Source: Bacteroidales bacterium (lineage in GTDB: Bacteria; Bacteroidota; Bacteroidia; Bacteroidales; UBA12077). Taken from it: DNA of 64,000 nucleotides. Within the stretch, counting starts at the first letter, position 1. Each line of letters opens with the position of its first letter. A model generated the notes under the pieces. It saw only the letters and a program-made list of their open reading frames with translations. It searched no databases and was not told where the DNA came from. This document shows positions 45,459 through 54,760 of this stretch, in pieces. The DNA lies in contig JANQHE010000021.1 of NCBI GenBank assembly GCA_028282785.1, positions 186,001 through 250,000 on the forward strand. The letters run 5' to 3'. Made by a program: the position numbers and the translations under genes.

Positions 45459-45966
45459 GCTATTACCAAGATATGTTCTGAGTTTTGTTTTGCTTGTATT
45501 TTTACAAGTATTTATCCTAAATAACATTCAGTTCAGTGGTTATATAAATCCTTACATTTATGTATTGTTCATCTTGGTTTTGCCATTTGAAACTCCAAAA
45601 TGGTTTTTATTAATAATTGCATTTACTCTTGGTTTAACGATTGATTTATTTTCAAGTACCGTAGGAATGCATAGTTCTGCAACTGTAGTAATGGCTTTTT
45701 TCAGACCATATGTATTAAAAGTCATTTCGCCCAGAGATGGTTATGAATCGGAAACTTTGCCTCAATTAAGATACTATGGGGCAAGTTGGTTTATAAGATA
45801 CTCGGTAATTTTAATTTTAATCCATCATTTTTTTTTATTTTATATAGAAGTGTTCAGGTTTACACACTTTTTTGCCACATTTGCAAGAGCCGTTTTAAGT
45901 TCTATATTTACAATTATATTAGTATTAATCAGCCAGTATTTTTACAGAAAAGATACCAGACGGTAA
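45451..45966 (+). CDS. mreD: Rod shape-determining protein MreD
   Basis: 171 residues with five or six membrane helices. Features include the NIQFSGYINPYIYVLFILVLP start and the GLTIDLFSSTVGMHSSATV stretch typical of MreD. Inner-membrane subunit of the elongasome. Overlaps mreC and is followed by mrdA after 20 bp. Confidence 0.93.
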   Translation: MIKLLPRYVLSFVLLVFLQVFILNNIQFSGYINPYIYVLFILVLPFETPKWFLLIIAFTLGLTIDLFSSTVGMHSSATVVMAFFRPYVLKVISPRDGYESETLPQLRYYGASWFIRYSVILILIHHFFLFYIEVFRFTHFFATFARAVLSSIFTIILVLISQYFYRKDTRR

Positions 45967-45986
45967 GAACATAAATAAATATTGCT

Positions 45987-47837
45987 TTGGATTCTTTTGC
46001 TAACAGAAGACATGTAATTCGTTTTATAATCATCCTTATAGGATTAATTTTTATTATAAGATTATTCTTACTTCAGGTTGTTGATAATACTTATAAAGTT
46101 ACGGCAAGTAGTAATGTTTTACGTTATGTTACACAGTTCCCTGCACGAGGATTAATTTACGACAGGGAAGGTAAACTTCTGGTTTACAACGAAGCTGCTT
46201 ACGATATAATGGTTGTTCCACAACAGCTTCAATCATTTGATACAACTGAATTTTGCCAAATTCTTGATATTAGCAAAGAGTATGTCGACGAGAACTTACA
46301 ACGAGCAAAAGAATATTCATATTATAATTCATCAATTTTCTTAAAGCAGGTTTCTTCGAAAACATATGCTACACTGCAGGAAAAATTATATAAATATCCG
46401 GGCTTTTTTGTTCAAGCTCGTACACTAAGAAGATATACCACAGAAAATGGAGCTCATTTATTAGGTTATGTAGGTGAAGTGAATGAAAAAATCATTAAAA
46501 ATGATGAATACTATAAGTTAGGCGACTATGTTGGAATTAGTGGCATAGAACAATCTTATGAAGAATATTTACGAGGACAAAAGGGAGTAAATGTATTTTT
46601 AGTTGATGTTCATAATCGTATTAAGGGAACCTATGCAAACGGACGTTTAGATAAAAAAGCTGAAATAGGATCAAATATAATTTCTACGGTCGATATTGAA
46701 TTGCAGGCTTATGGAGAGAAATTAATGAAGAATAAGATAGGCAGCATAGTTGCTTTGGAGCCGTCAACCGGAGAAATTCTTGCTTTGGTTTCTTCTCCAA
46801 CGTATAATCCTGAACTTTTGGTAGGCAGGATCAGAACAAAAAACTTTGCAACACTTACAAATGATACTTTAATGCCATTATTTAACAGGGCATTAATGGC
46901 TCAATATCCTCCCGGCTCTCCGTTTAAAGTGATTAATATGTTAATTGGTTTGCAGGAAAAGGTGGTTTTTCCGCATACAAAATACGAATGTCATGGAGCG
47001 TATTATTCGGGAAATTTTAGAATGGGATGTCATTCACATAAACCAAACATTAATTTGATTGAATCCATTCAAATGTCCTGTAATAATTATTTAGCAAATG
47101 TTTTCAGGAATGTTTTGGATAATAAGAAATATTCTTCTATACGCGAATCTTTTGATCAATGGAGAGATTATGTAACATCTTTTGGGTTTGGACAACACTT
47201 AAATAGTGATTTTGATAACGAATTGAAAGGAATTGTTCCAACTAAAGAAACATATGACAGAGTTTATGGAGAGAGAGGATGGCGTTCATTAACACTTATT
47301 TCCATGTCAATCGGGCAGGGGGAATTGGGTACCACACCTTTACAGATGGCTAATATGACAGCGGCTATTGCAAACCGTGGATACTATTATACACCTCATA
47401 TTGTGAAAGAGATCGAAGGTGATTATGAGTTAGATGAAAGATTTTATGAAAAACACTATACGATGATCGATTCCAATTATTTTGAATTTGTTATTGATGG
47501 AATGGATCTGGCTGTAAATGAGGATTACTCTACTGGCAGTACAGCATGGAGAGGAAAAATACCAGGTATCACTGTTTGCGGAAAGACAGGAACAGCTGAA
47601 AATCCGCATGGTGAAGATCATTCAATTTTTGTAGCGTTTGCACCTAAGGAAGATCCTAAAATTGCAATTGCTGTTTATATTGAAAATGGTGGTTTTGGAG
47701 GAACCTGGGCAACGCCAATGGCAAAATTGATGATTGAAAAATATTTAAATGATTCAATAGCAGTACCATGGTGGGAAGAATACGTTTTAAATGCAGATAT
47801 AAACTATAATGCAGAGAAGGATCAACATATGGAGTAA
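45987..47837 (+). CDS. mrdA: Penicillin-binding protein 2 (elongasome transpeptidase)
   Basis: 616 residues. N-terminal membrane anchor (FIIILIGLIFIIRLFLLQVV), dimerisation domain with FPARGLIYDREGKLL, and transpeptidase domain with SPFK near residue 311, SCNNYL near 364 and KTGTAE near 533. Cross-links peptidoglycan during elongation. The only usable start is TTG at 45987: an in-frame stop lies at 45972-45974 and no ATG or GTG occurs between. Overlaps rodA by 29 nt. Confidence 0.96.
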   Translation: MDSFANRRHVIRFIIILIGLIFIIRLFLLQVVDNTYKVTASSNVLRYVTQFPARGLIYDREGKLLVYNEAAYDIMVVPQQLQSFDTTEFCQILDISKEYVDENLQRAKEYSYYNSSIFLKQVSSKTYATLQEKLYKYPGFFVQARTLRRYTTENGAHLLGYVGEVNEKIIKNDEYYKLGDYVGISGIEQSYEEYLRGQKGVNVFLVDVHNRIKGTYANGRLDKKAEIGSNIISTVDIELQAYGEKLMKNKIGSIVALEPSTGEILALVSSPTYNPELLVGRIRTKNFATLTNDTLMPLFNRALMAQYPPGSPFKVINMLIGLQEKVVFPHTKYECHGAYYSGNFRMGCHSHKPNINLIESIQMSCNNYLANVFRNVLDNKKYSSIRESFDQWRDYVTSFGFGQHLNSDFDNELKGIVPTKETYDRVYGERGWRSLTLISMSIGQGELGTTPLQMANMTAAIANRGYYYTPHIVKEIEGDYELDERFYEKHYTMIDSNYFEFVIDGMDLAVNEDYSTGSTAWRGKIPGITVCGKTGTAENPHGEDHSIFVAFAPKEDPKIAIAVYIENGGFGGTWATPMAKLMIEKYLNDSIAVPWWEEYVLNADINYNAEKDQHME

Positions 47838-49233
47838 TATTGACTGGCTTGCAGTAACTATTTATCTTGTTTTAGTTTTTCTTGGCTGGGTAAATATATA
47901 TGCAGCTGTTTATAATGAAGAACATCAAAGTATTTTTGATTTTAGCCAGCGTTATGGTAAGCAGTTAGTTTGGGTTTCTGCTGCCCTGGTTATAGCGTTT
48001 TTTGTATTTATAATAGATATTAATTTCTATTCTTACTTTGCGTATTTGGTTTATGGAATCATGATATTTTTGTTAATAGCGGTTTTAATCTTTGGTAGGG
48101 AAGTACATGGAGCGAAATCATGGTTCGAATTAGGAAGTTTTAGGATTCAACCGGCTGAGTTTGCAAAGATTGCAACTGCATTGGCGCTGGCAAGATATTT
48201 AAGCACATTTAATGTGCAGTTAAATACAATGAAGGCTTATGTTAGGGTAGCTGCAATTATATTAATCCCTGCATTATTAATTTTTCTTCAAAATGATACA
48301 GGATCGGCTCTGGTGTATTTTGCATTCATTTTGGTTCTTTATCGGGAAGGACTCTCAGCAAGCGTATTGCTGTTGGGTTTTTTTATCGTTTTGTTATTTG
48401 TTTTAGCACTAGTATTAGAAAAATTATTAATAATACTTTTATCGATAAGTATTGTATTTATCATTTTTTGGTTTTTAAACCGAAAACTTAAAAATGTTGC
48501 AATTGGATTTGGAATTTTAGTAATTAGTGTTGCCATATTATATGGGATAAATGAATATTTTAGATTAGGGCTAACTTATTATTATATCATGTTAGCTGCC
48601 CTTGGTTTTTCAGCCTTTATTTACATTATTTTATCTATAAGCTATAAAGTAAGAAATGTTATTTTACTGTTGATATTTTTACTAGGCTCCATAGTATTTA
48701 CATTCTCCGTTGATTATGTTTTTAATAATTTTTTGGGAGAACACCAGCAGAAAAGAATTAATGTTGTTTTAGGATTGGAATCAGATCCATTCGGTGTTGA
48801 ATATAATGTAAATCAGTCTAAAATTGCGATTGGCTCAGGAGGATTTTCAGGTAAAGGCTTTTTAAGAGGAACACAAACAAAATTTGATTTTGTCCCGGAA
48901 CAAAGTACTGATTTTATTTTTTGCACAATAGGCGAAGAATGGGGATTTCTGGGAACATTTTTCGTTGTAGGGTTGTTTATTTTCTTCTTATACAGATTAA
49001 TTGGAATTGCAGAACGTCAACGCTCCTCATTTAGTAGGATATATGGCTATGGTGTTGTGTCCGTACTTTTCTTTCATATTGTTATAAATATTGGAATGAC
49101 CATTGGATTGGTTCCGGTAATTGGGATTCCTTTACCATTCTTTAGTTATGGCGGATCATCATTATGGGCATTTACCATTATGGTATTTATACTATTGCGA
49201 TTGGATGCCAGCAGGTTAGAACTACTTAGATAG
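47809..49233 (+). CDS. rodA: Rod shape-determining glycosyltransferase RodA
   Basis: 474 residues. SEDS-family membrane protein: EVHGAKSWFELGSFRIQPAE, LQNDTGSALVYFAFIL, KGFLRGTQTKFDFVPEQSTD, FCTIGEEWGFLG and the final GIPLPFFSYGGSSLWAF. Peptidoglycan polymerase working with PBP2. It is about 100 residues longer than the Escherichia coli protein because of extra hydrophobic segments in the middle (about 185-300). The start overlaps mrdA; the end is 2 bp from the convergent KamA-family gene, with no terminator visible. Confidence 0.96.
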   Translation: MQRRINIWSNIDWLAVTIYLVLVFLGWVNIYAAVYNEEHQSIFDFSQRYGKQLVWVSAALVIAFFVFIIDINFYSYFAYLVYGIMIFLLIAVLIFGREVHGAKSWFELGSFRIQPAEFAKIATALALARYLSTFNVQLNTMKAYVRVAAIILIPALLIFLQNDTGSALVYFAFILVLYREGLSASVLLLGFFIVLLFVLALVLEKLLIILLSISIVFIIFWFLNRKLKNVAIGFGILVISVAILYGINEYFRLGLTYYYIMLAALGFSAFIYIILSISYKVRNVILLLIFLLGSIVFTFSVDYVFNNFLGEHQQKRINVVLGLESDPFGVEYNVNQSKIAIGSGGFSGKGFLRGTQTKFDFVPEQSTDFIFCTIGEEWGFLGTFFVVGLFIFFLYRLIGIAERQRSSFSRIYGYGVVSVLFFHIVINIGMTIGLVPVIGIPLPFFSYGGSSLWAFTIMVFILLRLDASRLELLR

Positions 49234-49235
49234 TA

Positions 49236-51422
49236 TTAAATTTCAATATTTGAAAACTCCTTGGTAATCTCAAATTCATAATTTGGATATTCGAATAATG
49301 GAAATCTGCTTTCTGTTTCACCAATTGAATATCCCCAAATAGAATGATACTCTTCAGCCTTTTCACCCGTTTTTTCCAACTGCCGTAAATACTCTCCAAT
49401 TGGTTTAGACTCCACAATGATTACTTCTTCCATTTTATCAATAATTGGACTGTGTGTTCTGGTTGAGTCATGGTCAAATTTTAGAATTCTTCTACCTTTA
49501 CGAGTAATTCCAATAACTCTATAAGTCAAACTCTTACCAACACCCGGAAGATTTAATACATTTCTGTCAGTAGATAGAAATGGAATCTGTTCATTTTCTC
49601 TTATGGTCGAAATGGTATCAATTAAGTTTTCAGAAGTCAAAGGACGTTTACGTATTTGGTCAATATATTTTTCAGGGATAGTTCCAATACATTTTTCCTC
49701 AATTTGTTCTTGAACAGCGCGAGCATTAGTAGCAAAATTATTGTAATTTTCCATATATCCTTTAACTGAAAAAGTGTAATAAGTAATTACTCCGATATCG
49801 TTTAGAACCTTTCGAAGTTTATTAGTGTGTCCTCTTCGCGACGAAGCTGCTGTGAAAACATGCTGATTTGTAATGATCCAACCGGCATCAATGATCTTTT
49901 GAATACCTTCTTTTACCTCTGGTGTAACCTCCATTGCCGATTCGAAATGAGTTTGGATAACAAATTGCTGAACTCCTATTTCAGATGCTTTTTCTTTAAA
50001 CTCAGCAAGAATCTCTACTAATTCGTCGGTAATACGCTGAGGAAGGTAAACCGGCAATCTTGTACCTAACCTAACACGAAGCATTTCGGCATATTTCTCG
50101 CCATTCTTTAAGGTTTTGTTTTTTTCCTGTTTACGAGCAGCCATATCATACACGGCATCCAATATTCTTTTTAATGACTTATCTGAACTCATTAAAGCAT
50201 CTCCACCAGTTATAAGAATGTCTCTTAATTGGGTGTCATCTTCAAAATACCGTAATAATCTTTTAAGTTTTACAGGCCACTTTTCCGTAGGTTTAAGTGT
50301 ATCTAAATCAAAATTCAGATTTCCTCTTTGGAAATCATACATTCTTTGACAAGATGCACATAATCCGCCACAAGCTCTTCCCATAGAATCCGGTATAAGT
50401 ATCGCAACTTCAGGATATCTTCTATGTACATTATGATCTGAAGGTAATAACCATCCAGCAGCATTAGGTTTACCGGGTTCTACAATATCTTCCTTTTCCC
50501 ATGCAACGATATGGCCAAATTCATTTATAAGTTCTTTGCTGTAGATAATATAATCTCGAATTGCTGCATCTGCATAGTTTCCGTATGATTTATCAACGTC
50601 AAGTAATGATAGATAGTATGGATTAACAAAAAATGGAATTCCTTCTGCTTCAGCCTCCTTTAGAGTATCCATTGTTTCTTTATTTAAAGAATTTTTGAGC
50701 ATTTTGTTAAGAAGGTCCGGATTCCTAACAGCAAATTTTAAGTGAAATAACTTGGTCTTCCACCATTCATATACTTGTTCTAATTTTTGCTCTTTTGTTA
50801 ATCCTTTTTCAAAAGTATATCTTACACTTTTTACTTTACCTGAATCAATTAAATCAACAATTATTTTTGCAATTCGTTCTTTATTCTTTTCTCTTCTTTC
50901 AACTATGTGATCATCCAAACCACTTGGATGTTTTCTCATCCATTTTTCAATTTGTTCTTTAGAAGGCGACGTATATTCTTTGTAACCTGAAAACTGACGA
51001 AACAGCTCAAGCATATCAACAAAGAAAAAGTATTTACCACCACCGATTCCGTGTTTTGCTGCAAGCCAAAGGATTTTAAAAGGCGTATTTACTCCTTTTT
51101 TTCCTCGTAAATTTAAATCAATATATTCATGATTATTATGGTCAATATAATCAAGAATTCGTATAGCAGCTATTTCTTGCCAGCTGATTTTTACAAAATA
51201 TTCGCGTCCTGAAACTTCTTTTTTATAATATTTATAAGCTAAATCACTTTTCTTTAATTCTTTCTCTACCCAATCTCTGATAGAGTCAATAACTTCAACT
51301 TCATTTTCAGAACTCAACAATACTTTTTTCAAGGCAGGATTCTCTTCAAGTATTTGATCTAAAACAACTTGTGATTTTTGACTGATTTGAACTTTTTCAT
51401 CTGCTGTATAATGGGCCATCAC
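49236..51422 (-). CDS. KamA-family (lysine 2,3-aminomutase-like) radical SAM protein, long form
   Basis: 728 residues, nearly twice the length of lysine 2,3-aminomutase (~420). The radical SAM motif CGGLCASC is near residues 352-360; a PLP-lysine motif LPGVGKS lies near 622, resembling the PGGGGK of the aminomutases. An ~330-residue N-terminal region without recognised motifs (charged, helical; WKTKLFHLKFAVRNPDLLNK) precedes the core, and a ~100-residue tail follows. It probably moves an amino group or acts on another amino acid by radical chemistry. The substrate cannot be stated. Transcribed alone on the minus strand. Confidence 0.9.
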   Translation of the reverse strand: MMAHYTADEKVQISQKSQVVLDQILEENPALKKVLLSSENEVEVIDSIRDWVEKELKKSDLAYKYYKKEVSGREYFVKISWQEIAAIRILDYIDHNNHEYIDLNLRGKKGVNTPFKILWLAAKHGIGGGKYFFFVDMLELFRQFSGYKEYTSPSKEQIEKWMRKHPSGLDDHIVERREKNKERIAKIIVDLIDSGKVKSVRYTFEKGLTKEQKLEQVYEWWKTKLFHLKFAVRNPDLLNKMLKNSLNKETMDTLKEAEAEGIPFFVNPYYLSLLDVDKSYGNYADAAIRDYIIYSKELINEFGHIVAWEKEDIVEPGKPNAAGWLLPSDHNVHRRYPEVAILIPDSMGRACGGLCASCQRMYDFQRGNLNFDLDTLKPTEKWPVKLKRLLRYFEDDTQLRDILITGGDALMSSDKSLKRILDAVYDMAARKQEKNKTLKNGEKYAEMLRVRLGTRLPVYLPQRITDELVEILAEFKEKASEIGVQQFVIQTHFESAMEVTPEVKEGIQKIIDAGWIITNQHVFTAASSRRGHTNKLRKVLNDIGVITYYTFSVKGYMENYNNFATNARAVQEQIEEKCIGTIPEKYIDQIRKRPLTSENLIDTISTIRENEQIPFLSTDRNVLNLPGVGKSLTYRVIGITRKGRRILKFDHDSTRTHSPIIDKMEEVIIVESKPIGEYLRQLEKTGEKAEEYHSIWGYSIGETESRFPLFEYPNYEFEITKEFSNIEI

Positions 51423-51589
51423 GTTATCAATTTTTCAAAATTCATACTAATACTGCAACAAATAAATGATCGTTACAGTTCAGTTAAATCCTTTAAATGG
51501 GTATTGGTAATTTTAATAAGGATTTTTCAGGAATTGCAAAATTACTGAAAAAAGACTAGAAATAAAAGCTTGGTTATGTTAAATAAGCG

Positions 51590-52186
51590 TTAAATCCCTT
51601 TGATGTCGATATTATGTACTGTTTTTATGTAATATATGATATCCGAAAAAAACAAGAAGAAATTCTGTTTTAGGAATTCATAATTATTTTTTAGAGTTTC
51701 AATCGCAAAATCAGTATGATCTGGTAGTGTTGTATATTTAGGCATAGTTTTTAATACGGACCAAATTCCACCAATCTCTCTATATGAGTATAAGCGTTCA
51801 TTTTGAATTAACTTGGGCACAAAATCCTGTACTTCTTTTGGAAGCATCTCATTACTTCTAAGTAATAAATCATGAAAATTGGCTATAAAATCTTCTAATG
51901 GTTCAAACGAGTATTTGCTCCAATTGCTTGCCAGAAAGTGATCGTAAACAATGTCAATTACAATACCAGCATATTTTCTGTATTTTGAAGCAAATAACTG
52001 TTTTGCATCTATAGTATGTGTACTATGATCCGTAAAACTATCGATAAAACGGTGTAAGAGTATTCCTTTTTTAATATTATCAGGATAAATATGAAATGCT
52101 TTTCCTTTAACATAATCACCTATGAAATTACCAATTTTAACTTCCTCATTTTCGCCGGATAGATAAATATGTGCTAGAAAATTCAT
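51590..52186 (-). CDS. Acyl carrier protein phosphodiesterase-like protein (AcpH family)
   Basis: 198 residues. Family motifs: MNFLAHIYLSGENEEVKIGN with FIGDYVKGK, GILLHRFIDSFTDHSTH and IVIDIVYDHFLASNW, with conserved Asp/His residues of an HD-like site. AcpH removes the phosphopantetheine group from acyl carrier protein. It is upstream of the KamA-family gene on the same strand with a 167-bp gap, so a shared transcript is uncertain. Confidence 0.87.
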   Translation of the reverse strand: MNFLAHIYLSGENEEVKIGNFIGDYVKGKAFHIYPDNIKKGILLHRFIDSFTDHSTHTIDAKQLFASKYRKYAGIVIDIVYDHFLASNWSKYSFEPLEDFIANFHDLLLRSNEMLPKEVQDFVPKLIQNERLYSYREIGGIWSVLKTMPKYTTLPDHTDFAIETLKNNYEFLKQNFFLFFSDIIYYIKTVHNIDIKGI

Positions 52187-52417
52187 TTAACCCAATTTAT
52201 ATAAATACTCTTGATGATACTAATTTAAATTATCTTTTCTGCAAAATGTTCAAACCCTTAAACATGTAAGTAAAAAATATGTATGTTTCTTAACATGTTT
52301 TCTTGCTTTTTTTCGGATTTCTGTAATTATCATATAATTAGGCATTTGTTAAAAGATGTTAAGGGGTTAAGAGCTTAAACTTTGCTTGTTTAAATTATGA
52401 AATGTAAGTTTAAAAAT

Positions 52418-52425
52418 TAACTTTG
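52418..52425 (+). promoter_or_regulatory. -7 promoter box before the cyclic 2,3-DPG synthase gene
   Basis: TAACTTTG (52418-52425) is a perfect TAnnTTTG box. No clear TTG lies 19 nt upstream (TTATG at 52395-52399 is the nearest). It would give a leader of about 40 nt ending in a strong Shine-Dalgarno sequence. Confidence 0.45.
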
Positions 52426-52460
52426 TTGGACAATTTTAAAAATTAATCAAAAAAATAAAA

Positions 52461-52470
52461 AGGAGGAATT
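52461..52470 (+). promoter_or_regulatory. Unusually strong Shine-Dalgarno sequence
   Basis: AGGAGG at 52461-52466, four bases before the ATG. Bacteroidota genes usually lack such a sequence because the anti-SD of the ribosome is masked, and the other genes in this window do not show one, so this match stands out. Confidence 0.75.
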
Positions 52471-53811
52471 ATGGCTAAGAAAAATGTTTTAATAATCGGA
52501 GCCGCTGGAAGAGATTTCCACAACTTTAATACGTATTACAGAGACAACGATGATTATAATGTTGTTGCCTTTACTGCTGCTCAAATTCCAGATATTGACG
52601 GAAGAAAATATCCTGCGGAATTAGCCGGAAGTTTATATCCTGATGGAATTCCAATCTATGCTCAAGATGATTTAGCCAAATTAATTAAAGAATTAGCAGT
52701 TGAAGACTGCGTATTTTCATATAGCGATGTTCCTTACCAGTATGTAATGAACTTAAGTGCATTAGTTAATGCTGCCGGTGCAAATTTTGTATTATTAGGC
52801 CCGGAAAAAACAATGATTGAAAGTACTAAACCAGTTATTGCTGTTGGTGCTGTACGTACTGGTTGTGGTAAATCACAAACTTCTCGTAGAATCATTGAAT
52901 TATTAATGGAACAAGGACTTAAAGTTGTTGCTATTCGCCACCCAATGCCTTATGGTGATTTAGTAGCTCAAAAAGTTCAGCGTTTTGCTACGGTTGAAGA
53001 TTTAGCTAAACATAATTGTACTATTGAAGAGATGGAAGAATACGAACCACATGTAACTCGTGGTAATGTAATTTATGCTGGTGTTGATTATGAAGCTATT
53101 GTTCGCGCAGCTGAAAATGATCCTGATGGTTGTGATGTTATTCTTTGGGACGGTGGAAATAATGATTTTCCATTTTACAAGCCTGATTTAATGGTAACTG
53201 TTGTTGATCCACACAGGCCAGGTCATGAATTGTCTTATTATCCGGGTGAAGCCACTTTGCGTTTAGCTGATTATGTTGTTATTAACAAAATGGATTCTGC
53301 TAATGCTGAAGATATACAAACAGTTCGTGAAAATATAGTTAAAGTTAATCCTGATGCAATTGTAGTTGACGGAGCATCACCACTTACAATTGATAAACCA
53401 GAATTAGTTCGTGGTAAAAAAGTATTAGTTGTAGAAGATGGACCAACATTAACCCATGGTGAAATGAAGATTGGTGCCGGTACAGTTGCTGCAAACAAAT
53501 GCGGTGCCGGAGAATTAGTTGACCCAAGAGAATTCGCTGTAGGTAAATTGGCTGAAACTTTCCAAATTTATCCTAACATAGGAACTTTACTTCCTGCAAT
53601 GGGATATGGCGATCAGCAAATTAAAGACCTGGAAGCAACTATCGACAAAACTCCTTGTGATGTTGTTGTTATTGCTACTCCGATTGACTTAAACAGAATT
53701 GTTAAGATTAACAAACCAACAGTAAAAGTAGGTTACGACCTACAAGAAATTGGGCAACCAGATTTAGCTCAAGCAGTACAAGACTTTATTCAAAAGAAAA
53801 ATATTAAGTAA
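52471..53811 (+). CDS. Cyclic 2,3-diphosphoglycerate synthase family protein
   Basis: 446 residues. N-terminal Rossmann-like VLIIGAAGRDFHNFNTYYRD; P-loop GAVRTGCGKSQTSRR near residue 126; RHPMPYGDL, DVILWDGGNNDFPFY and YVVINKMDSA (GTPase-like NKxD). These match the family of cyclic 2,3-diphosphoglycerate synthases, which close 2,3-DPG to a cyclic phosphate in archaeal methanogens. The role in Bacteroidota is unsettled, and a related GTPase function is possible. Preceded by a strong Shine-Dalgarno sequence and ended by a terminator; a single-gene unit. Confidence 0.88.
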   Translation: MAKKNVLIIGAAGRDFHNFNTYYRDNDDYNVVAFTAAQIPDIDGRKYPAELAGSLYPDGIPIYAQDDLAKLIKELAVEDCVFSYSDVPYQYVMNLSALVNAAGANFVLLGPEKTMIESTKPVIAVGAVRTGCGKSQTSRRIIELLMEQGLKVVAIRHPMPYGDLVAQKVQRFATVEDLAKHNCTIEEMEEYEPHVTRGNVIYAGVDYEAIVRAAENDPDGCDVILWDGGNNDFPFYKPDLMVTVVDPHRPGHELSYYPGEATLRLADYVVINKMDSANAEDIQTVRENIVKVNPDAIVVDGASPLTIDKPELVRGKKVLVVEDGPTLTHGEMKIGAGTVAANKCGAGELVDPREFAVGKLAETFQIYPNIGTLLPAMGYGDQQIKDLEATIDKTPCDVVVIATPIDLNRIVKINKPTVKVGYDLQEIGQPDLAQAVQDFIQKKNIK

Positions 53812-53832
53812 TTATATTCTTTTAAATGTATT

Positions 53833-53876
53833 AAAGTTGCCTCTCCTGATATTTATCGGGATGAGGCAACTTTTTT
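53833..53876 (+). terminator. Intrinsic terminator after the cyclic 2,3-DPG synthase gene
   Basis: AAAGTTGCCTC (53833-53843) pairs with GAGGCAACTTT (53863-53873); inside, CCTGAT pairs with ATCGGG. The long stem is followed by a T-run. Confidence 0.9.
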
Positions 53877-54008
53877 ATTTGGTACGATTTTATACTGTCA
53901 TATTCAATAAATACTATATTTTCCAATATTATGAATGGTCCGGATTAACTCTGACAGTGAAAAACAAATATTTACTTTTGTCAAACCTTTGATTTTTCTG
54001 GGTTAGTA

Positions 54009-54028
54009 GCATTATTTTTGAATAATGC
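54009..54028. promoter_or_regulatory. Perfect 8-bp inverted repeat upstream of a promoter
   Basis: GCATTATT (54009-54016) and AATAATGC (54021-54028) with a TTTG loop, 24 bp upstream of the -33 box at 54053. It could be an operator or simply the end of an older terminator. Confidence 0.4.
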
Positions 54029-54052
54029 AGGTTAGATTAATCTTTACTTAAC

Positions 54053-54082
54053 TTGAATATTTTTATTTATCTGTTATTTTTG
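54053..54082 (+). promoter_or_regulatory. Promoter for the secreted protein gene at 54099
   Basis: TTG (54053-54055), exactly 19 nt, TATTTTTG (54075-54082): full match to the Bacteroidota consensus. The -7 box ends 16 bp before the start codon. Confidence 0.65.
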
Positions 54083-54098
54083 TAAAAAAGCAACAATT

Positions 54099-54710
54099 AT
54101 GAAGTATACACTTTTAATTTTATTAAGCCTTGTTATTATAAATACTACACTGAATGCGCAGATAATTTATCCAGAGGAAACTGACACAACAGTTGTGGAA
54201 AAACAGGAGCAAGAACCTGCTAAAAAGGAGGAAGCTAAACAACAAGAAACCGATATTATTTATCAACACGATGGTACCAAAATGTTTGTTGATGTTAAGA
54301 AAATTTATCTGAATGATTTATATTATGCATTACCCGGAGATACTAAAGTTAAAAAGATGGATCAACGATTGGTTCATAAAATTGAATATAAAACCGGAAG
54401 GATAGAAGTGCTGAACGAAACAGCTCCGGATGTTAGAGAAGTTAACGATTATAGAAAGGTAAAAGTAACAGATGACCCTGAAGATGTTGAAGGTTTAATT
54501 GAAGTGGCTAAATTAGAAGCGAAAGCAGAAGGAAGTGACAGGGGATACGCAACGCCCAAATCATTGGAAAGAACTGCTACTATTGTACTAAGAAGAAAAG
54601 CAGCTTTAGTAAATGCAAATATTGTTTTGATAACAGGAAAAAAAACAAATGTTGCTTTTGGAGAAATTCCTGCTGTGACTTTATACGGTACGGCGTATTC
54701 TTACCGATGA
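54099..54710 (+). CDS. Exported protein of unknown function
   Basis: 203 residues. Signal peptide (LLILLSLVIINTTLNAQ, about 5-21), a Glu/Lys/Gln-rich linker (about 27-55), then an alpha/beta region: VDVKKIYLNDLYYALPGD, QRLVHKIEYKTGRIEVLNE and a C-terminal ATIVLRRKAALVNANIVLIT followed by GKKTN. The last part, with alternating hydrophobics, resembles small domains that sense or bind at the cell surface, but I do not recognise a family. It has its own promoter and stands alone. Confidence 0.8.
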   Translation: MKYTLLILLSLVIINTTLNAQIIYPEETDTTVVEKQEQEPAKKEEAKQQETDIIYQHDGTKMFVDVKKIYLNDLYYALPGDTKVKKMDQRLVHKIEYKTGRIEVLNETAPDVREVNDYRKVKVTDDPEDVEGLIEVAKLEAKAEGSDRGYATPKSLERTATIVLRRKAALVNANIVLITGKKTNVAFGEIPAVTLYGTAYSYR

Positions 54711-54760
54711 GTCATTTTTAACATATTGAAAAAGGAAGCGATGGCTCCCTCTTAACTTTA

